Shown piece after piece: positions 27,474 to 37,687 of a stretch of 64,000 nucleotides of DNA. Position 1 is the stretch's first letter. Every line of letters begins with the position of its first letter. The translations under genes and the position numbers were made by a program. The stretch is taken from NCBI GenBank assembly GCA_025465095.1, contig JAODME010000013.1:1-64000 (forward strand), written 5' to 3'. The notes beneath the pieces are model-generated. The model did no database searches. It was given only the letters and a program-made list of their open reading frames with translations, and was not told where the DNA came from. Source of the DNA: Microbacteriaceae bacterium (GTDB lineage Bacteria > Actinomycetota > Actinomycetes > Actinomycetales > Microbacteriaceae).

Positions 27474-27994
27474 GCGTCTCCATTGTGCTCGTCGTCGTCA
27501 TGGCGCTTCTCTACGCCTGCGCCGTCTACCTCATGCTCGAACGGAGCATGACGCGCGTGCTGCTGGGGTTCCTTCTCGCCGGGAATGCTACCAACCTGCT
27601 CATCCTCATCATGGCGGGGGAGGCGGGACTCGCGCCGATCGTCGGCAACGGTGTCGCAGCGGAGGACATGGCCGACCCGTTGCCGCAGGCGCTCATCCTG
27701 ACCGCGATCGTCATCACCTTCGCGGTCTCGGCGTTCCTCATGGCCCTGATCTACCGATCGTGGCGCCTGGCAAGGGCGGACGATGTCGAAGACGATGCCG
27801 ACGATGTTGCCATGCGGGCGGGGATGGCGCGGCTGCTCGGCGAACAGGCGGCTGCGTCATCGGACACGGAATTCGGCACGCGCGCACAAGCTGCCGTCTC
27901 CTCCGCGCGTGATCTGGAGGAACAGGACGGACCGGCCGCTGCGGAGTCCGCAGACAGCGGTTGGACCGAACCAGAGACCGGACGTGCGCGATGA
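27470..27994 (+). CDS. mrpC: Na+/H+ antiporter Mrp subunit C
   Basis: 174 residues, NuoK-like. Three helices: VSIVLVVVMALLYACAVYLML, VLLGFLLAGNATNLLILIMAG and ALILTAIVITFAVSAFLMALIY. The motif DPLPQALILTAIVI is highly conserved in MrpC/MnhC. A long acidic/polar cytoplasmic tail (about 65 residues, VEDDADDVAMRAGMARLLG onward) extends beyond the usual length of about 115, as seen in other actinobacteria. It starts with GTG inside the mrpA stop and ends inside the mrpD start. Confidence 0.95.
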   Translation: MSVSIVLVVVMALLYACAVYLMLERSMTRVLLGFLLAGNATNLLILIMAGEAGLAPIVGNGVAAEDMADPLPQALILTAIVITFAVSAFLMALIYRSWRLARADDVEDDADDVAMRAGMARLLGEQAAASSDTEFGTRAQAAVSSARDLEEQDGPAAAESADSGWTEPETGRAR

Positions 27995-29553
27995 CCTACC
28001 TGGTGCCCCTCGTCGTGCTGCTCCCGCTGCTGGGTGCTGCCGCCGCGCTCATCCTCGGCAAACAACCGGGCGTGCAGCGCATCGTCACCATCGGCGTGCT
28101 CTCCATCGTGGTGGCGGTGAGCGGCGTTCTGCTCGTGGTCGTCGACTCGAGCGGGCCGCTGGTCATGGAGGTCGGTGGTTGGGCGGCTCCCTTCGGTATC
28201 GTGCTCGTCGTCGACCGCCTCGCCGCTCTCATGCTGGTCATCTCCGCCATCGTGCTTCTCGCGGTTCTGGTCTTCTCGGTCGGTCAGGGCCTCGCCGACG
28301 GCGACAACGAAACTCCCGTCTCCATTTACCACCCCACTTACCTGATCCTCGCCACCGGCGTCTTCACCGCGTTCGTCGCCGGCGACCTGTTCAACCTCTA
28401 CGTCGGCTTCGAGATCCTGCTGGTGGCGAGTTACGTGCTCATCACCCTCGGCGGTACCGAACCGCGTATCCGTGCGGGCGTCACCTACATCGTCGTCAGT
28501 CTGGTGTCCTCGCTGCTGTTCCTCGCCTCGATCGCGATGATCTACGGCGCGCTCGGCACCGTGAACATCGCCCAGATCTCCCTGCGCATGAACGATCTCC
28601 CCGTCGACGTGCAGATAATCCTGCACGTGATGCTGCTGGTCGCCTTCGGCATCAAGGCGGCGGTCTTTCCTTTGTCCTTCTGGCTTCCGGACTCGTATCC
28701 CACGGCGCCGGCACCTGTCACGGCAGTGTTCGCCGGATTGCTCACCAAAGTGGGCGTCTACGCAATCATCCGCGCAGAGACTGTGATCTTTCCCGGACCG
28801 GAACTCAACCCGGCGCTCATGGTGCTTGCCCTGCTGACGATGGTGATCGGCGTGCTCGGCGCGGTCGCCCAAGCAGACATCAAGCGATTACTCTCATTCA
28901 CACTCGTGAGTCACATCGGGTACATGATTCTCGGTGTCGCGCTCGGCACGGCAGCTGGAACCTCCGCGGCCATTTTCTACATAGTGCATCACATCGTCGT
29001 GCAGACGACTCTCTTCCTCGCCGCCGGACTCATCGAACGCCAGGGCGGCAGCACCTCGATCAACAAGCTGGGCGGGCTGCTCGCAGCCTCGCCGGTGATC
29101 GCCGTCCTGTTTTTCGTACCGGCGCTCAACCTCGGGGGAATCCCTCCATTCTCGGGGTTCATCGGAAAGCTGGCCCTCTTCGAGGCGAGCGCTCAACAGG
29201 GCACGGTCCTGGCTCACATCCTGATCGGTGCGGGAGCGCTGGTGTCGCTGTTGACGCTGTACGCGCTCATGCGAGTCTGGAACATGGCCTTCTGGCGTCC
29301 CGCAGACGACGTCGAGGGCTACGAATCGACGCTGCTCAAGAACGTGTCCGAGGCGCCCAACGCGGCAGCGACACAGCCCACCCGAACGACGCCCCGCATC
29401 ATGACCGCGGTGACCGCTGCCATGGTCGTTGTCAGTCTCGCCCTCACCGTCTTCGCCGGACCGCTCTTCGCCGTGAGCAGCAGGGCGGGCGAGAACCTCG
29501 AAGGACCTTCGTACTACATCGACATCGTGTTCCCGGGCGGGCGCGATGACTGA
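27991..29553 (+). CDS. mrpD: Na+/H+ antiporter Mrp subunit D
   Basis: 520 residues, about 14 helices, NuoM/N-like proton-translocating subunit. Key residues are the TM5 Glu in NLYVGFEILLVASYVLI, Lys in FGIKAAVFPLSFWLPDSYPTAPAPV, a second Lys in AGLLTKVGVYAIIR, and the conserved His-containing AQADIKRLLSFTLVSHIGYM. ATG at 27991 overlaps the mrpC stop. The C-terminal 8 bp overlap mrpE. Confidence 0.96.
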   Translation: MTYLVPLVVLLPLLGAAAALILGKQPGVQRIVTIGVLSIVVAVSGVLLVVVDSSGPLVMEVGGWAAPFGIVLVVDRLAALMLVISAIVLLAVLVFSVGQGLADGDNETPVSIYHPTYLILATGVFTAFVAGDLFNLYVGFEILLVASYVLITLGGTEPRIRAGVTYIVVSLVSSLLFLASIAMIYGALGTVNIAQISLRMNDLPVDVQIILHVMLLVAFGIKAAVFPLSFWLPDSYPTAPAPVTAVFAGLLTKVGVYAIIRAETVIFPGPELNPALMVLALLTMVIGVLGAVAQADIKRLLSFTLVSHIGYMILGVALGTAAGTSAAIFYIVHHIVVQTTLFLAAGLIERQGGSTSINKLGGLLAASPVIAVLFFVPALNLGGIPPFSGFIGKLALFEASAQQGTVLAHILIGAGALVSLLTLYALMRVWNMAFWRPADDVEGYESTLLKNVSEAPNAAATQPTRTTPRIMTAVTAAMVVVSLALTVFAGPLFAVSSRAGENLEGPSYYIDIVFPGGRDD

Positions 29554-30097
29554 GCGCGACACATTCGCGGCTGCCCGTGCCAATTTCGTGCAGCAACTGC
29601 CGCTCCTCATCGCACTCGTGGTGCTCTGGATGCTGCTGTGGGGAGCGGTGTCATGGCTGAACCTGATCACCGGGTTCCTGCTCGCACTGCTCGTCACACG
29701 CGTCTTCTACCTTCCGCCGGTGGAGCTCTCCGGTCGCTTCAACCCGATCTGGTTCGCCGCATTCCTCGTGCGATTCGTCGGCGAACTCGTCTTCGCCTCG
29801 TTCCAGGTCGCCTTTCAGGCCTTCGATCCGCGCGGGGTGCGCAGCAACGCGGTCATCGCCGTGCAGTTGCACACGAGATCCGACTTCATCATGACGCTCA
29901 CCGCCATCGCCCTGTCGCTCATCCCCGGGTCTCTCGTCGTGGAAGCAGACCGCGAGCGCTCGATCCTGTACCTGCACGCGCTCAACGTGGGGGACTCCGC
30001 CGGCGTAGACCAGGTGCGAAGCAAGGTGCTTGCCGTCGAGAACAGGCTCGTACGGGCGCTCGGCTCCAGTGACGACGTGAGGAGGACACGCCCATGA
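29546..30097 (+). CDS. mrpE: Na+/H+ antiporter Mrp subunit E
   Basis: 183 residues. Two N-terminal membrane helices (LPLLIALVVLWMLLWGAVSWL, LITGFLLALLVTRVFYLP) are followed by a third, amphipathic one (WFAAFLVRFVGELVFASFQVAFQAF). The conserved MrpE segment ITLTPGT appears here as ALSLIPGSLVVEADRER, then LYLHALNV. Together with subunits F and G it forms the peripheral membrane part of the complex. Confidence 0.93.
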   Translation: MTERDTFAAARANFVQQLPLLIALVVLWMLLWGAVSWLNLITGFLLALLVTRVFYLPPVELSGRFNPIWFAAFLVRFVGELVFASFQVAFQAFDPRGVRSNAVIAVQLHTRSDFIMTLTAIALSLIPGSLVVEADRERSILYLHALNVGDSAGVDQVRSKVLAVENRLVRALGSSDDVRRTRP

Positions 30098-30372
30098 CGA
30101 TACTTTTCACCCTCACCGGCGCCTTGTTCACCGCCGCGTCGCTTCTGGCCGTGTACCGAATCGTGCGGGGACCCTCCATTCTGGACCGGATGATTGCCTC
30201 GGACGTCCTGCTGACCACCCTCATCCTCGTGGTGGGAGCCGAGATGGTGCTCAATGGGCACACCCGCACAATCCCGATGATGCTCGTGCTCGCGAGCACC
30301 GCGATCTTCGCGACCGTGGCCGTTGCCCGCTACGTGTCGAAGCAGGATCTCTCCACAAAGGACGACCGATGA
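30094..30372 (+). CDS. mrpF: Na+/H+ antiporter Mrp subunit F
   Basis: 92 residues, three membrane helices. The family signature RIVRGPSILDRMIASDVL is present, including the conserved Asp thought to take part in cation movement. It starts at ATG overlapping the mrpE stop and ends in ATGA with mrpG. Confidence 0.94.
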   Translation: MTILFTLTGALFTAASLLAVYRIVRGPSILDRMIASDVLLTTLILVVGAEMVLNGHTRTIPMMLVLASTAIFATVAVARYVSKQDLSTKDDR

Positions 30373-30773
30373 CCTCGGACCTGTTGCTCGATCTCGCGGC
30401 GGTTGTCTCCTTGCTGTTGGGCGCATTCTTGTCCCTCGCGGCCGGCGTGGGTCTCGTGCGATTTCCGGATGCGCTGAGCCGCCTGCACGCGGCGACGAAG
30501 CCGCAGGTGCTGGGGTTGATCTTCGTGGTGGCCGCGATCGCGCTCGAGGCGCGCAGCTGGTCGACTCTGCTGGCACTCACCCCCGTATTGCTGTTCCAGG
30601 TGCTCACCGCGCCGATCTCCGCGCACATGGTGGGCAGGGCCGGATACCGGACCGGCAATTTCCGCAAGGAACTGATGCTCGTGGACGAACTGGAGGACGC
30701 GGTCGACCGGGCGACACGGGAGTCGGAGCGCACCGCCGGCGACGCCGACAGCGACAGCGACAGCGGCAGGTAG
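30369..30773 (+). CDS. mrpG: Na+/H+ antiporter Mrp subunit G
   Basis: 134 residues with three helices and the MrpG signature GVGLVRFPDALSRLHAATKPQVLGL, then TAPISAHMVGRAGYR. The C-terminus is acidic and ends in an Asp/Ser repeat (DADSDSDSGR). It is the last gene of the operon; no hairpin with a T-run is obvious after it. Confidence 0.94.
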   Translation: MTSDLLLDLAAVVSLLLGAFLSLAAGVGLVRFPDALSRLHAATKPQVLGLIFVVAAIALEARSWSTLLALTPVLLFQVLTAPISAHMVGRAGYRTGNFRKELMLVDELEDAVDRATRESERTAGDADSDSDSGR

Positions 30774-30908
30774 CCCCGAGGTCGCTTCGGAAGGTATTCC
30801 GCTCCCTGCCGCAAGCCCCTCGCCGGATCGGACCCGGAAGAGTACGTTCTTGCTCAGCCGGTGACACGTCGGTGCCCCGCGGAAAAACCGGCGGATGCGA
30901 GGGATACG

Positions 30909-31235
30909 ATGCCGCTCTATCTGACGAGATTCAGCTATACGCCCGACACGTGGGCGCGGATGATCGGCAAGCCGGAGGACCGCCGCGAAGCCGCCCGTAC
31001 CTACATCGAGTCGGTCGATGGCGAACTTCACGGGTTCTGGTACGCCTTCGGGGAGCATGACGGGTACACGCTGTGGGAGGCGCCGGATAACGTGTCGATG
31101 GCCGCCGTCGCACTCGCCATCGGTGCGGGAGGCGCGATGAGCTCGTTTGAGACGACCGTGCTGATGACCGTCGGCGACACGCTGGACGCGCTGCGGAAGG
31201 CGGAGCAGGTCCGGTATCGGCCGCCCGGCGCTTAG
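30909..31235 (+). CDS. GYD-domain protein
   Basis: 108 residues from ATG 30909 ([19 protein letters not shown]). The GYD domain is marked by [34 protein letters not shown], the ferredoxin-like dimeric alpha/beta-barrel type related to EthD/ABM proteins. The function of the family is unknown. It stands alone between mrpG and ilvD. The frame is open upstream to 30861, but only the shorter protein matches the family N-terminus. Confidence 0.88.
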   Translation: MPLYLTRFSYTPDTWARMIGKPEDRREAARTYIESVDGELHGFWYAFGEHDGYTLWEAPDNVSMAAVALAIGAGGAMSSFETTVLMTVGDTLDALRKAEQVRYRPPGA

Positions 31236-31395
31236 TGCCACGATCCGGGCGCTCCGGGCGGTATTTCACGGCGGGCTGCGGGTGTCAGAATTGCTGCCCG
31301 GCGGGCCGTGCCGGAATCCCTTCGGCAGCGACATCCACACCGAGCTCATGGCATGCCGAGCGCACGGCCCGAAGAATGCCCCGCCCGGAACGCTT

Positions 31396-31401
31396 TAGAC
31401 T
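31396..31401 (+). promoter_or_regulatory. -10 hexamer, probable leaderless start of ilvD
   Basis: TAGACT (in CTTTAGACT) ends 7 nt before the ATG at 31409, with no Shine-Dalgarno between them. Confidence 0.4.
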
Positions 31402-31408
31402 CTCAACC

Positions 31409-33115
31409 ATGCCGGAAAGCCCCGAAATGCCAGACATCAAGCCCAGATCGCGCGTCGTCACCGACGGGATCGAGGCGACCACCTCGCGCGGAATGTTGCG
31501 GGCGGTCGGAATGGGCGACGCCGACTGGGACAAGCCGCAGATCGGCATCGCCAGCTCCTGGAACGAGATCACACCCTGCAACCTCTCGCTCGACCGCCTT
31601 GCGCAGGCGTCGAAGGAAGGCGTACACGGAGGAGGCGGATACCCGCTCCAGTTCGGCACCATCTCCGTCTCGGACGGCATCTCGATGGGGCATGAGGGCA
31701 TGCACTTCTCCCTCGTCTCCCGTGAGGTCATCGCCGACTCGGTGGAGGTCGTCATGCAGGCTGAGCGCCTCGACGGCTCCGTGCTGCTCGCCGGCTGCGA
31801 CAAATCCCTGCCCGGCATGCTGATGGCGGCGGCGCGGCTCGACCTCGCATCCGTCTTCCTGTACGCAGGGTCGATCGCTCCAGGTTGGGTGAAGCTCAGC
31901 GACGGCACCGAGAAGGACATCACCATCATCGACTCGTTCGAGGCGGTCGGCGCTGTCAAGGCCGGGCGAATGAGCGAGGCGGATGCCAAGCGCATCGAGT
32001 GCGCCTTCGCCCCGGGTGAGGGTGCGTGTGGCGGCATGTACACCGCGAACACGATGGCGAGCGTGGCCGAGGCCCTCGGGATGAGCCTTCCAGGATCGGC
32101 GAGCCCCGCGGCCGCGGACCGGCGCCGGGACTACTACGCGCACCGCTCCGGCGAGGCCGTCGTGAACCTCATCCGTCTAGGCATCACCGCCCGTGACATC
32201 ATGACCAAAAAAGCGTTCGAGAACGCGATCGCGGTCGTCATGGCATACGGCGGGTCGACCAATGCCGTGCTACACCTGCTCGCGATCGCGAACGAGGCCG
32301 AGGTCGACCTCACCCTCGATGACTTCAACCGCATCGCCGACAAGGTGCCGCACCTCGGCGACCTCAAGCCCTTCGGCAAGTACGTCATGAACGACGTCGA
32401 CCGCCACGGCGGAGTGCCCGTCGTGATGAGGGCGCTGCTGGATGCCGGGCTCCTGCACGGTGATGCGCTCACGGTGACGGGCAAGACTCTCGCCGAGAAC
32501 CTCGCCGAGCTCGACCCGCAGCCCCTCGACGGCGAGGTGGTGCGCACGCTCGACAACCCGATCCACAACACCGGCGGACTCAGCGTGCTGCGCGGCAGCC
32601 TCGCGCCGGAGGGGGCGGTCGTGAAGACCGCAGGCTTCGACCTCGAGGTGTTCGAGGGGCCCGCTCGCGTCTTCGAGCGGGAACGAGCTGCCATGGACGC
32701 GTTGACCGAGGGCAGGATCGGCAAGGGCGACGTTGTCGTCATCCGCTACGAAGGCCCGAAGGGCGGACCGGGAATGCGCGAGATGCTCGCCATTACCGCC
32801 GCCATCAAGGGAGCCGGGCTCGGCAAGGATGTACTACTCTTGACCGACGGACGATTCTCAGGCGGCACAACCGGCCTGTGTATTGGCCACATAGCTCCCG
32901 AAGCAGTCGACGCAGGTGCGATTGCCTTCGTGCGCGATGGTGATCTGATACGGGTCGATATCGCAGCTCGCTCGCTCGATCTACTGGTCGAACCCGCAGA
33001 GCTGGACGCCCGCCGAGAAGGCTGGGCTCCACTACCCCCGCGCTACACCCGAGGCGTTCTGGCGAAGTACTCCAAGCTCGTGCGCTCCGCCGCACAGGGC
33101 GCGGTCACGGGTTAG
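31409..33115 (+). CDS. ilvD: Dihydroxy-acid dehydratase
   Basis: 568 residues. It dehydrates 2,3-dihydroxy-isovalerate and -methylvalerate to the keto acids of valine and isoleucine. Three cysteines expected to ligate the iron-sulphur cluster are visible: Cys57 (EITPCNLS), Cys130 ([11 protein letters not shown]) and Cys207 ([14 protein letters not shown]). Also present are [15 protein letters not shown] and [23 protein letters not shown]. The ATG at 31409 was chosen because a -10 element lies 7 nt upstream and the upstream sequence is not family-like. It is followed 44 nt later by ilvB. Confidence 0.97.
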   Translation: MPESPEMPDIKPRSRVVTDGIEATTSRGMLRAVGMGDADWDKPQIGIASSWNEITPCNLSLDRLAQASKEGVHGGGGYPLQFGTISVSDGISMGHEGMHFSLVSREVIADSVEVVMQAERLDGSVLLAGCDKSLPGMLMAAARLDLASVFLYAGSIAPGWVKLSDGTEKDITIIDSFEAVGAVKAGRMSEADAKRIECAFAPGEGACGGMYTANTMASVAEALGMSLPGSASPAAADRRRDYYAHRSGEAVVNLIRLGITARDIMTKKAFENAIAVVMAYGGSTNAVLHLLAIANEAEVDLTLDDFNRIADKVPHLGDLKPFGKYVMNDVDRHGGVPVVMRALLDAGLLHGDALTVTGKTLAENLAELDPQPLDGEVVRTLDNPIHNTGGLSVLRGSLAPEGAVVKTAGFDLEVFEGPARVFERERAAMDALTEGRIGKGDVVVIRYEGPKGGPGMREMLAITAAIKGAGLGKDVLLLTDGRFSGGTTGLCIGHIAPEAVDAGAIAFVRDGDLIRVDIAARSLDLLVEPAELDARREGWAPLPPRYTRGVLAKYSKLVRSAAQGAVTG

Positions 33116-33159
33116 CCAAGCATTCACCATCGTTCACAGTGACAAAGGACTCTCCCACC

Positions 33160-34980
33160 ATGTCCACGGAATCGAACCCCGCGACCGTCGCCCGCCCAGC
33201 GCAACCGGTGCGACCGGCAACGCCTAAGCAGATCGACCCGTTGGTGCTCACCGGCTCCGGCGCCATCCTCAAGTCGCTCGAGCACCTCGGCATCACGGAC
33301 GTCTTCGGGCTTCCGGGAGGCGCCATCATGCCGTTCTACGACGAGCTCATGTCGTCGACGAGCATCCGCCACATCCTCGTCCGGCACGAACAGGGTGCCG
33401 GCCATGCGGCTGAGGGCTATGCATCCTCGAGCGGCAGGGTCGGCGTCGCGATCGCCACGTCCGGTCCAGGCGCCACCAACCTCGTCACGGCCATCGCGGA
33501 TGCCCACATGGACTCGGTGCCGTTGCTCGCGATCACGGGCCAGGTATTCAGCACCTCGATGGGAACCGACGCGTTCCAGGAGGTCGACATCGTGGGAATC
33601 ACGATGCCGATCACGAAACACTCGTTCCTCGTGACCCGACCGGAGGACGTTCCGGCGACGATGGCGGCCGCGTACCACATCGCGACCACGGGGCGCCCGG
33701 GCCCCGTGCTCGTGGACATCACCAAGGATTGCCAGCAGGCGAGCGCGCCGTTCATCTGGCCGGACAAGGTCGACCTTCCCGGATACCGCCCCGTGACCAA
33801 GGCCCACGGCAAGCAGATCCAGGCGGCGGCGCAGCTGCTCGCCGAAGCGAAACGACCCGTGTTGTATGTGGGAGGCGGAGTGGTCCGGGCCCAAGCGTCG
33901 GCGGAACTGCTCGAACTCGCCGAGAAGACGGGCGCGCCCGTCGTGACGACGCTCATGGCGCGCGGGGCGTTCCCCGACTCTCACGAGCAGCATCTAGGCA
34001 TGCCCGGAATGCACGGCACGGTGCCCGCCGTGCTCGCGCTGCAAGAGGCTGACCTGCTCATCTCCCTCGGCGCACGCTTCGATGACCGGGTCACCGGCAA
34101 GCCGAGCGAGTTCGCGCCGGACGCGAAGATCGTGCACGTCGACATCGACCCGGCCGAGATCTCCAAGATCCGGGTGGCAGACGTGCCGATCGTCGGCGAT
34201 GCGAAAGACGTGATCGCCGACCTCACGATCGCCTACGCTGCGGCCGCGCAGCACGCGCCCGACACCGCAGAATGGTGGGTTCGTCTCAATCAGTTGCGCG
34301 AGCAGTTCCCGCTGGGCTACGACGAACCGGACGACGGGCTCCTCTCGCCCCAGTACGTGATCGAGCGCATCGGCGCGATCACCGGGCCCGAGGGCGTCTA
34401 CGCCGCGGGCGTCGGCCAGCACCAGATGTGGGCGGCGCAATTCATCAAGTACGAGCGACCCAACGCCTGGCTCAACTCCGGCGGCGCCGGCACAATGGGC
34501 TACGCGGTGCCGGCGGCGATGGGCGCTAAGGTTGCGCAACCCGACCGCACGGTGTGGGCGATCGACGGCGACGGATGCTTCCAGATGACCAATCAGGAGC
34601 TAGCGACCTGCACCATAAACGACATCCCGATCAAGGTAGCGATCATCAACAACTCCTCGCTCGGGATGGTGCGCCAGTGGCAGACGCTGTTTTACAACGG
34701 CCGGCACTCGTTCACGGACCTCAACACCGGCCACGACACGGTAATGGTCCCCGACTTCGTGAAACTAGCCGAGGCGTATGGCGCCCTCGGCATCCGGGTC
34801 ACGAAGAAAGAGGACGTGGATGCTGCGATCAAGCTGGCCAACGAGACCAACGACCGCCCCGTCGTGCTCGACTTCATCGTGAGCCGGGACGCGATGGTGT
34901 GGCCGATGGTGCCGCAGGGTGTCGGCAACTCGTCGGTGCAGTATGCCAGGGAGCACGCGCCCGAGTGGGAAGAGGAGTAG
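33160..34980 (+). CDS. ilvB: Acetolactate synthase, catalytic subunit
   Basis: 606 residues. It is a ThDP-dependent enzyme joining pyruvate with pyruvate or 2-ketobutyrate. Landmarks: activating Glu77 in [47 protein letters not shown], and the FAD/central domain ([21 protein letters not shown]). The C-terminal ThDP motif is [15 protein letters not shown]...[13 protein letters not shown]. The start is ATG 33160 (MSTESNPAT) with AAAGGA upstream; an in-frame GTG at 33139 lies before that site. ilvN follows after 4 nt. Confidence 0.97.
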   Translation: MSTESNPATVARPAQPVRPATPKQIDPLVLTGSGAILKSLEHLGITDVFGLPGGAIMPFYDELMSSTSIRHILVRHEQGAGHAAEGYASSSGRVGVAIATSGPGATNLVTAIADAHMDSVPLLAITGQVFSTSMGTDAFQEVDIVGITMPITKHSFLVTRPEDVPATMAAAYHIATTGRPGPVLVDITKDCQQASAPFIWPDKVDLPGYRPVTKAHGKQIQAAAQLLAEAKRPVLYVGGGVVRAQASAELLELAEKTGAPVVTTLMARGAFPDSHEQHLGMPGMHGTVPAVLALQEADLLISLGARFDDRVTGKPSEFAPDAKIVHVDIDPAEISKIRVADVPIVGDAKDVIADLTIAYAAAAQHAPDTAEWWVRLNQLREQFPLGYDEPDDGLLSPQYVIERIGAITGPEGVYAAGVGQHQMWAAQFIKYERPNAWLNSGGAGTMGYAVPAAMGAKVAQPDRTVWAIDGDGCFQMTNQELATCTINDIPIKVAIINNSSLGMVRQWQTLFYNGRHSFTDLNTGHDTVMVPDFVKLAEAYGALGIRVTKKEDVDAAIKLANETNDRPVVLDFIVSRDAMVWPMVPQGVGNSSVQYAREHAPEWEEE

Positions 34981-34984
34981 GCGA

Positions 34985-36555
<1,571 letters not shown>

Positions 36556-36565
36556 CGAAACCGCT

Positions 36566-36649
36566 GGTTGAGTAGCTCGCACAGCGGACGTATCGAAACC
36601 CGGCCGAGGTGGGCGGATTTCGATACGGCCGTGGGCGGTCTGCTCAACC
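36566..36649. repeat. Inverted intergenic repeat (GGTTGAG / CGTATCGAAA family)
   Basis: An 84-bp imperfect palindrome directly after ilvC. The left arm begins GGTTGAGTAG and ends CGTATCGAAACC. The right arm contains TTTCGATACG and ends CTCAACC. A related single arm occurs at 42883-42923. This resembles a dispersed repeat I associate with Microbacteriaceae intergenic regions. It may act as a transcript-end hairpin for the ilv genes or be a small non-autonomous element. Confidence 0.75.
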
Positions 36650-36661
36650 GACCGCGCATTG

Positions 36662-36667
36662 TAGGGT
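36662..36667 (+). promoter_or_regulatory. -10 hexamer, probable leaderless start
   Basis: TAGGGT ends 6 nt before the ATG at 36674, just outside the right arm of the repeat. Confidence 0.35.
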
Positions 36668-36673
36668 CGACAG

Positions 36674-37087
36674 ATGGCTCGAGACGATGACGACGCCCTC
36701 AGCTGGGGTGGGGAGGTCGACGACCCGACGCATGTCGACGGTGTCGGCGGGGGGCGGTCGGTCGACCCGCCCGCGGGGTCGTCCACGGAGCGCACGACGA
36801 GCTCCGCGCTGCTCGTCCTCTACGGCATCCTCGTCGGCGCGTACCTGCTCTCGGCGATCGGTTGGGTCGTCGGCATTCAGCGCGACACGTTCACGGCGGG
36901 CAACCTCTTCTTCGAGATCATGTACCAGTTCGGGGAGTTCCTCGCGGTCGCGTCACCGGTGCTCTGGTTCTCGCTGACGTTCCTGCTCACGCGGCATTCA
37001 CGGCCGATCATCCGCATCCTCTGGCTCGTTCTCGGGCTCGTGCTCGTTGCGCCATGGCCGTTTCTTGTCGCGGGAGCGGCGGCGTGA
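36674..37087 (+). CDS. Two-helix membrane protein with acidic N-terminus
   Basis: 137 residues. About 40 polar, Asp/Gly-rich residues (MARDDDDALSWGGEVDD) precede hydrophobic helices: SALLVLYGILVGAYLLSAIGWVV, then FLAVASPVLWFSLTFLLTR and IIRILWLVLGLVLVAPWPFLV. Between the first two is the conserved-looking GIQRDTFTAGNLFFEIMYQFGEF. No family is recognised. It overlaps the next membrane-protein gene by GTGA, so the two are probably partners. Confidence 0.7.
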   Translation: MARDDDDALSWGGEVDDPTHVDGVGGGRSVDPPAGSSTERTTSSALLVLYGILVGAYLLSAIGWVVGIQRDTFTAGNLFFEIMYQFGEFLAVASPVLWFSLTFLLTRHSRPIIRILWLVLGLVLVAPWPFLVAGAAA

Positions 37088-37437
37088 CCGGGAACGGCAA
37101 CGGGAACGGTCGAGCACGGTTGGCCACGGCATCCGTCCTCATCGTTTCCGGGCTGTTCTACGCCTGGGATGTCGTCGAGGCGGCACTCAACCTGCAGCAG
37201 CTGATCACGCTCGTAGCCGTTCTCAACACCCGTGACGCGGAACTGATCGAGGCCGGGCTGCAGCCGGCGGTCGTGCCATGGGTACCCGCGGTGACGGCGA
37301 TCTTGCTGCCTCCGGTCGCGTTCGCCCTGGCTGTGCTCCTCGGGCGCGGTCGCAGCCTCGGAATGCGGGCGCTCTGCCTCGCGGCGGGACTCGCGGTGGT
37401 GGCCGCGCTCACCCTCTCCGTCACCGCGTTCGCCTGA
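37084..37437 (+). CDS. Small integral membrane protein
   Basis: 117 residues from GTG 37084 (VTGNGNGNGRARLATASVLIVSGL). Three hydrophobic helices: ASVLIVSGLFYAWDVVEAA, VPWVPAVTAILLPPVAFALAVLL and ALCLAAGLAVVAALTLSVTAF. Its start overlaps the stop of the preceding membrane protein, indicating coupled expression. Function unknown. The following 250 bp to serA hold no other convincing gene. Confidence 0.7.
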   Translation: MTGNGNGNGRARLATASVLIVSGLFYAWDVVEAALNLQQLITLVAVLNTRDAELIEAGLQPAVVPWVPAVTAILLPPVAFALAVLLGRGRSLGMRALCLAAGLAVVAALTLSVTAFA

Positions 37438-37644
37438 TCCGCCGCCGTGCTTCACCGTGGCGAGCGCCACGAGCAGGATGAACGGGCGCGCGTCGAATAC
37501 CGCCGCCAGAACACCGCGAGAGCGGTCGCGGCCTGCATGCACGGCACGGAACGCGCCGTCCGACACCGTCGTCGATCCCGCGCTGAGACGTCCCGCAATC
37601 CTGCAACGGGTGACGCCTCGAAAATGCAGCCGTCAACCACGCAC

Positions 37645-37650
37645 TAAACT
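37645..37650 (+). promoter_or_regulatory. Candidate -10 of serA
   Basis: TAAACT is followed by a leader of about 31 nt containing GAAGGA 8 nt before the GTG at 37688, a conventional leadered arrangement. Confidence 0.4.
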
Positions 37651-37687
37651 GAGCGCGGAATTGACCGGCAACCGAAGGACAGCATTC

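Noticed and set aside
33116-33159. A branched-chain amino-acid attenuator before ilvB
   Set aside because: Only 44 nt separate ilvD and ilvB. There is no room for a leader peptide with Leu/Ile/Val codons and alternative hairpins.
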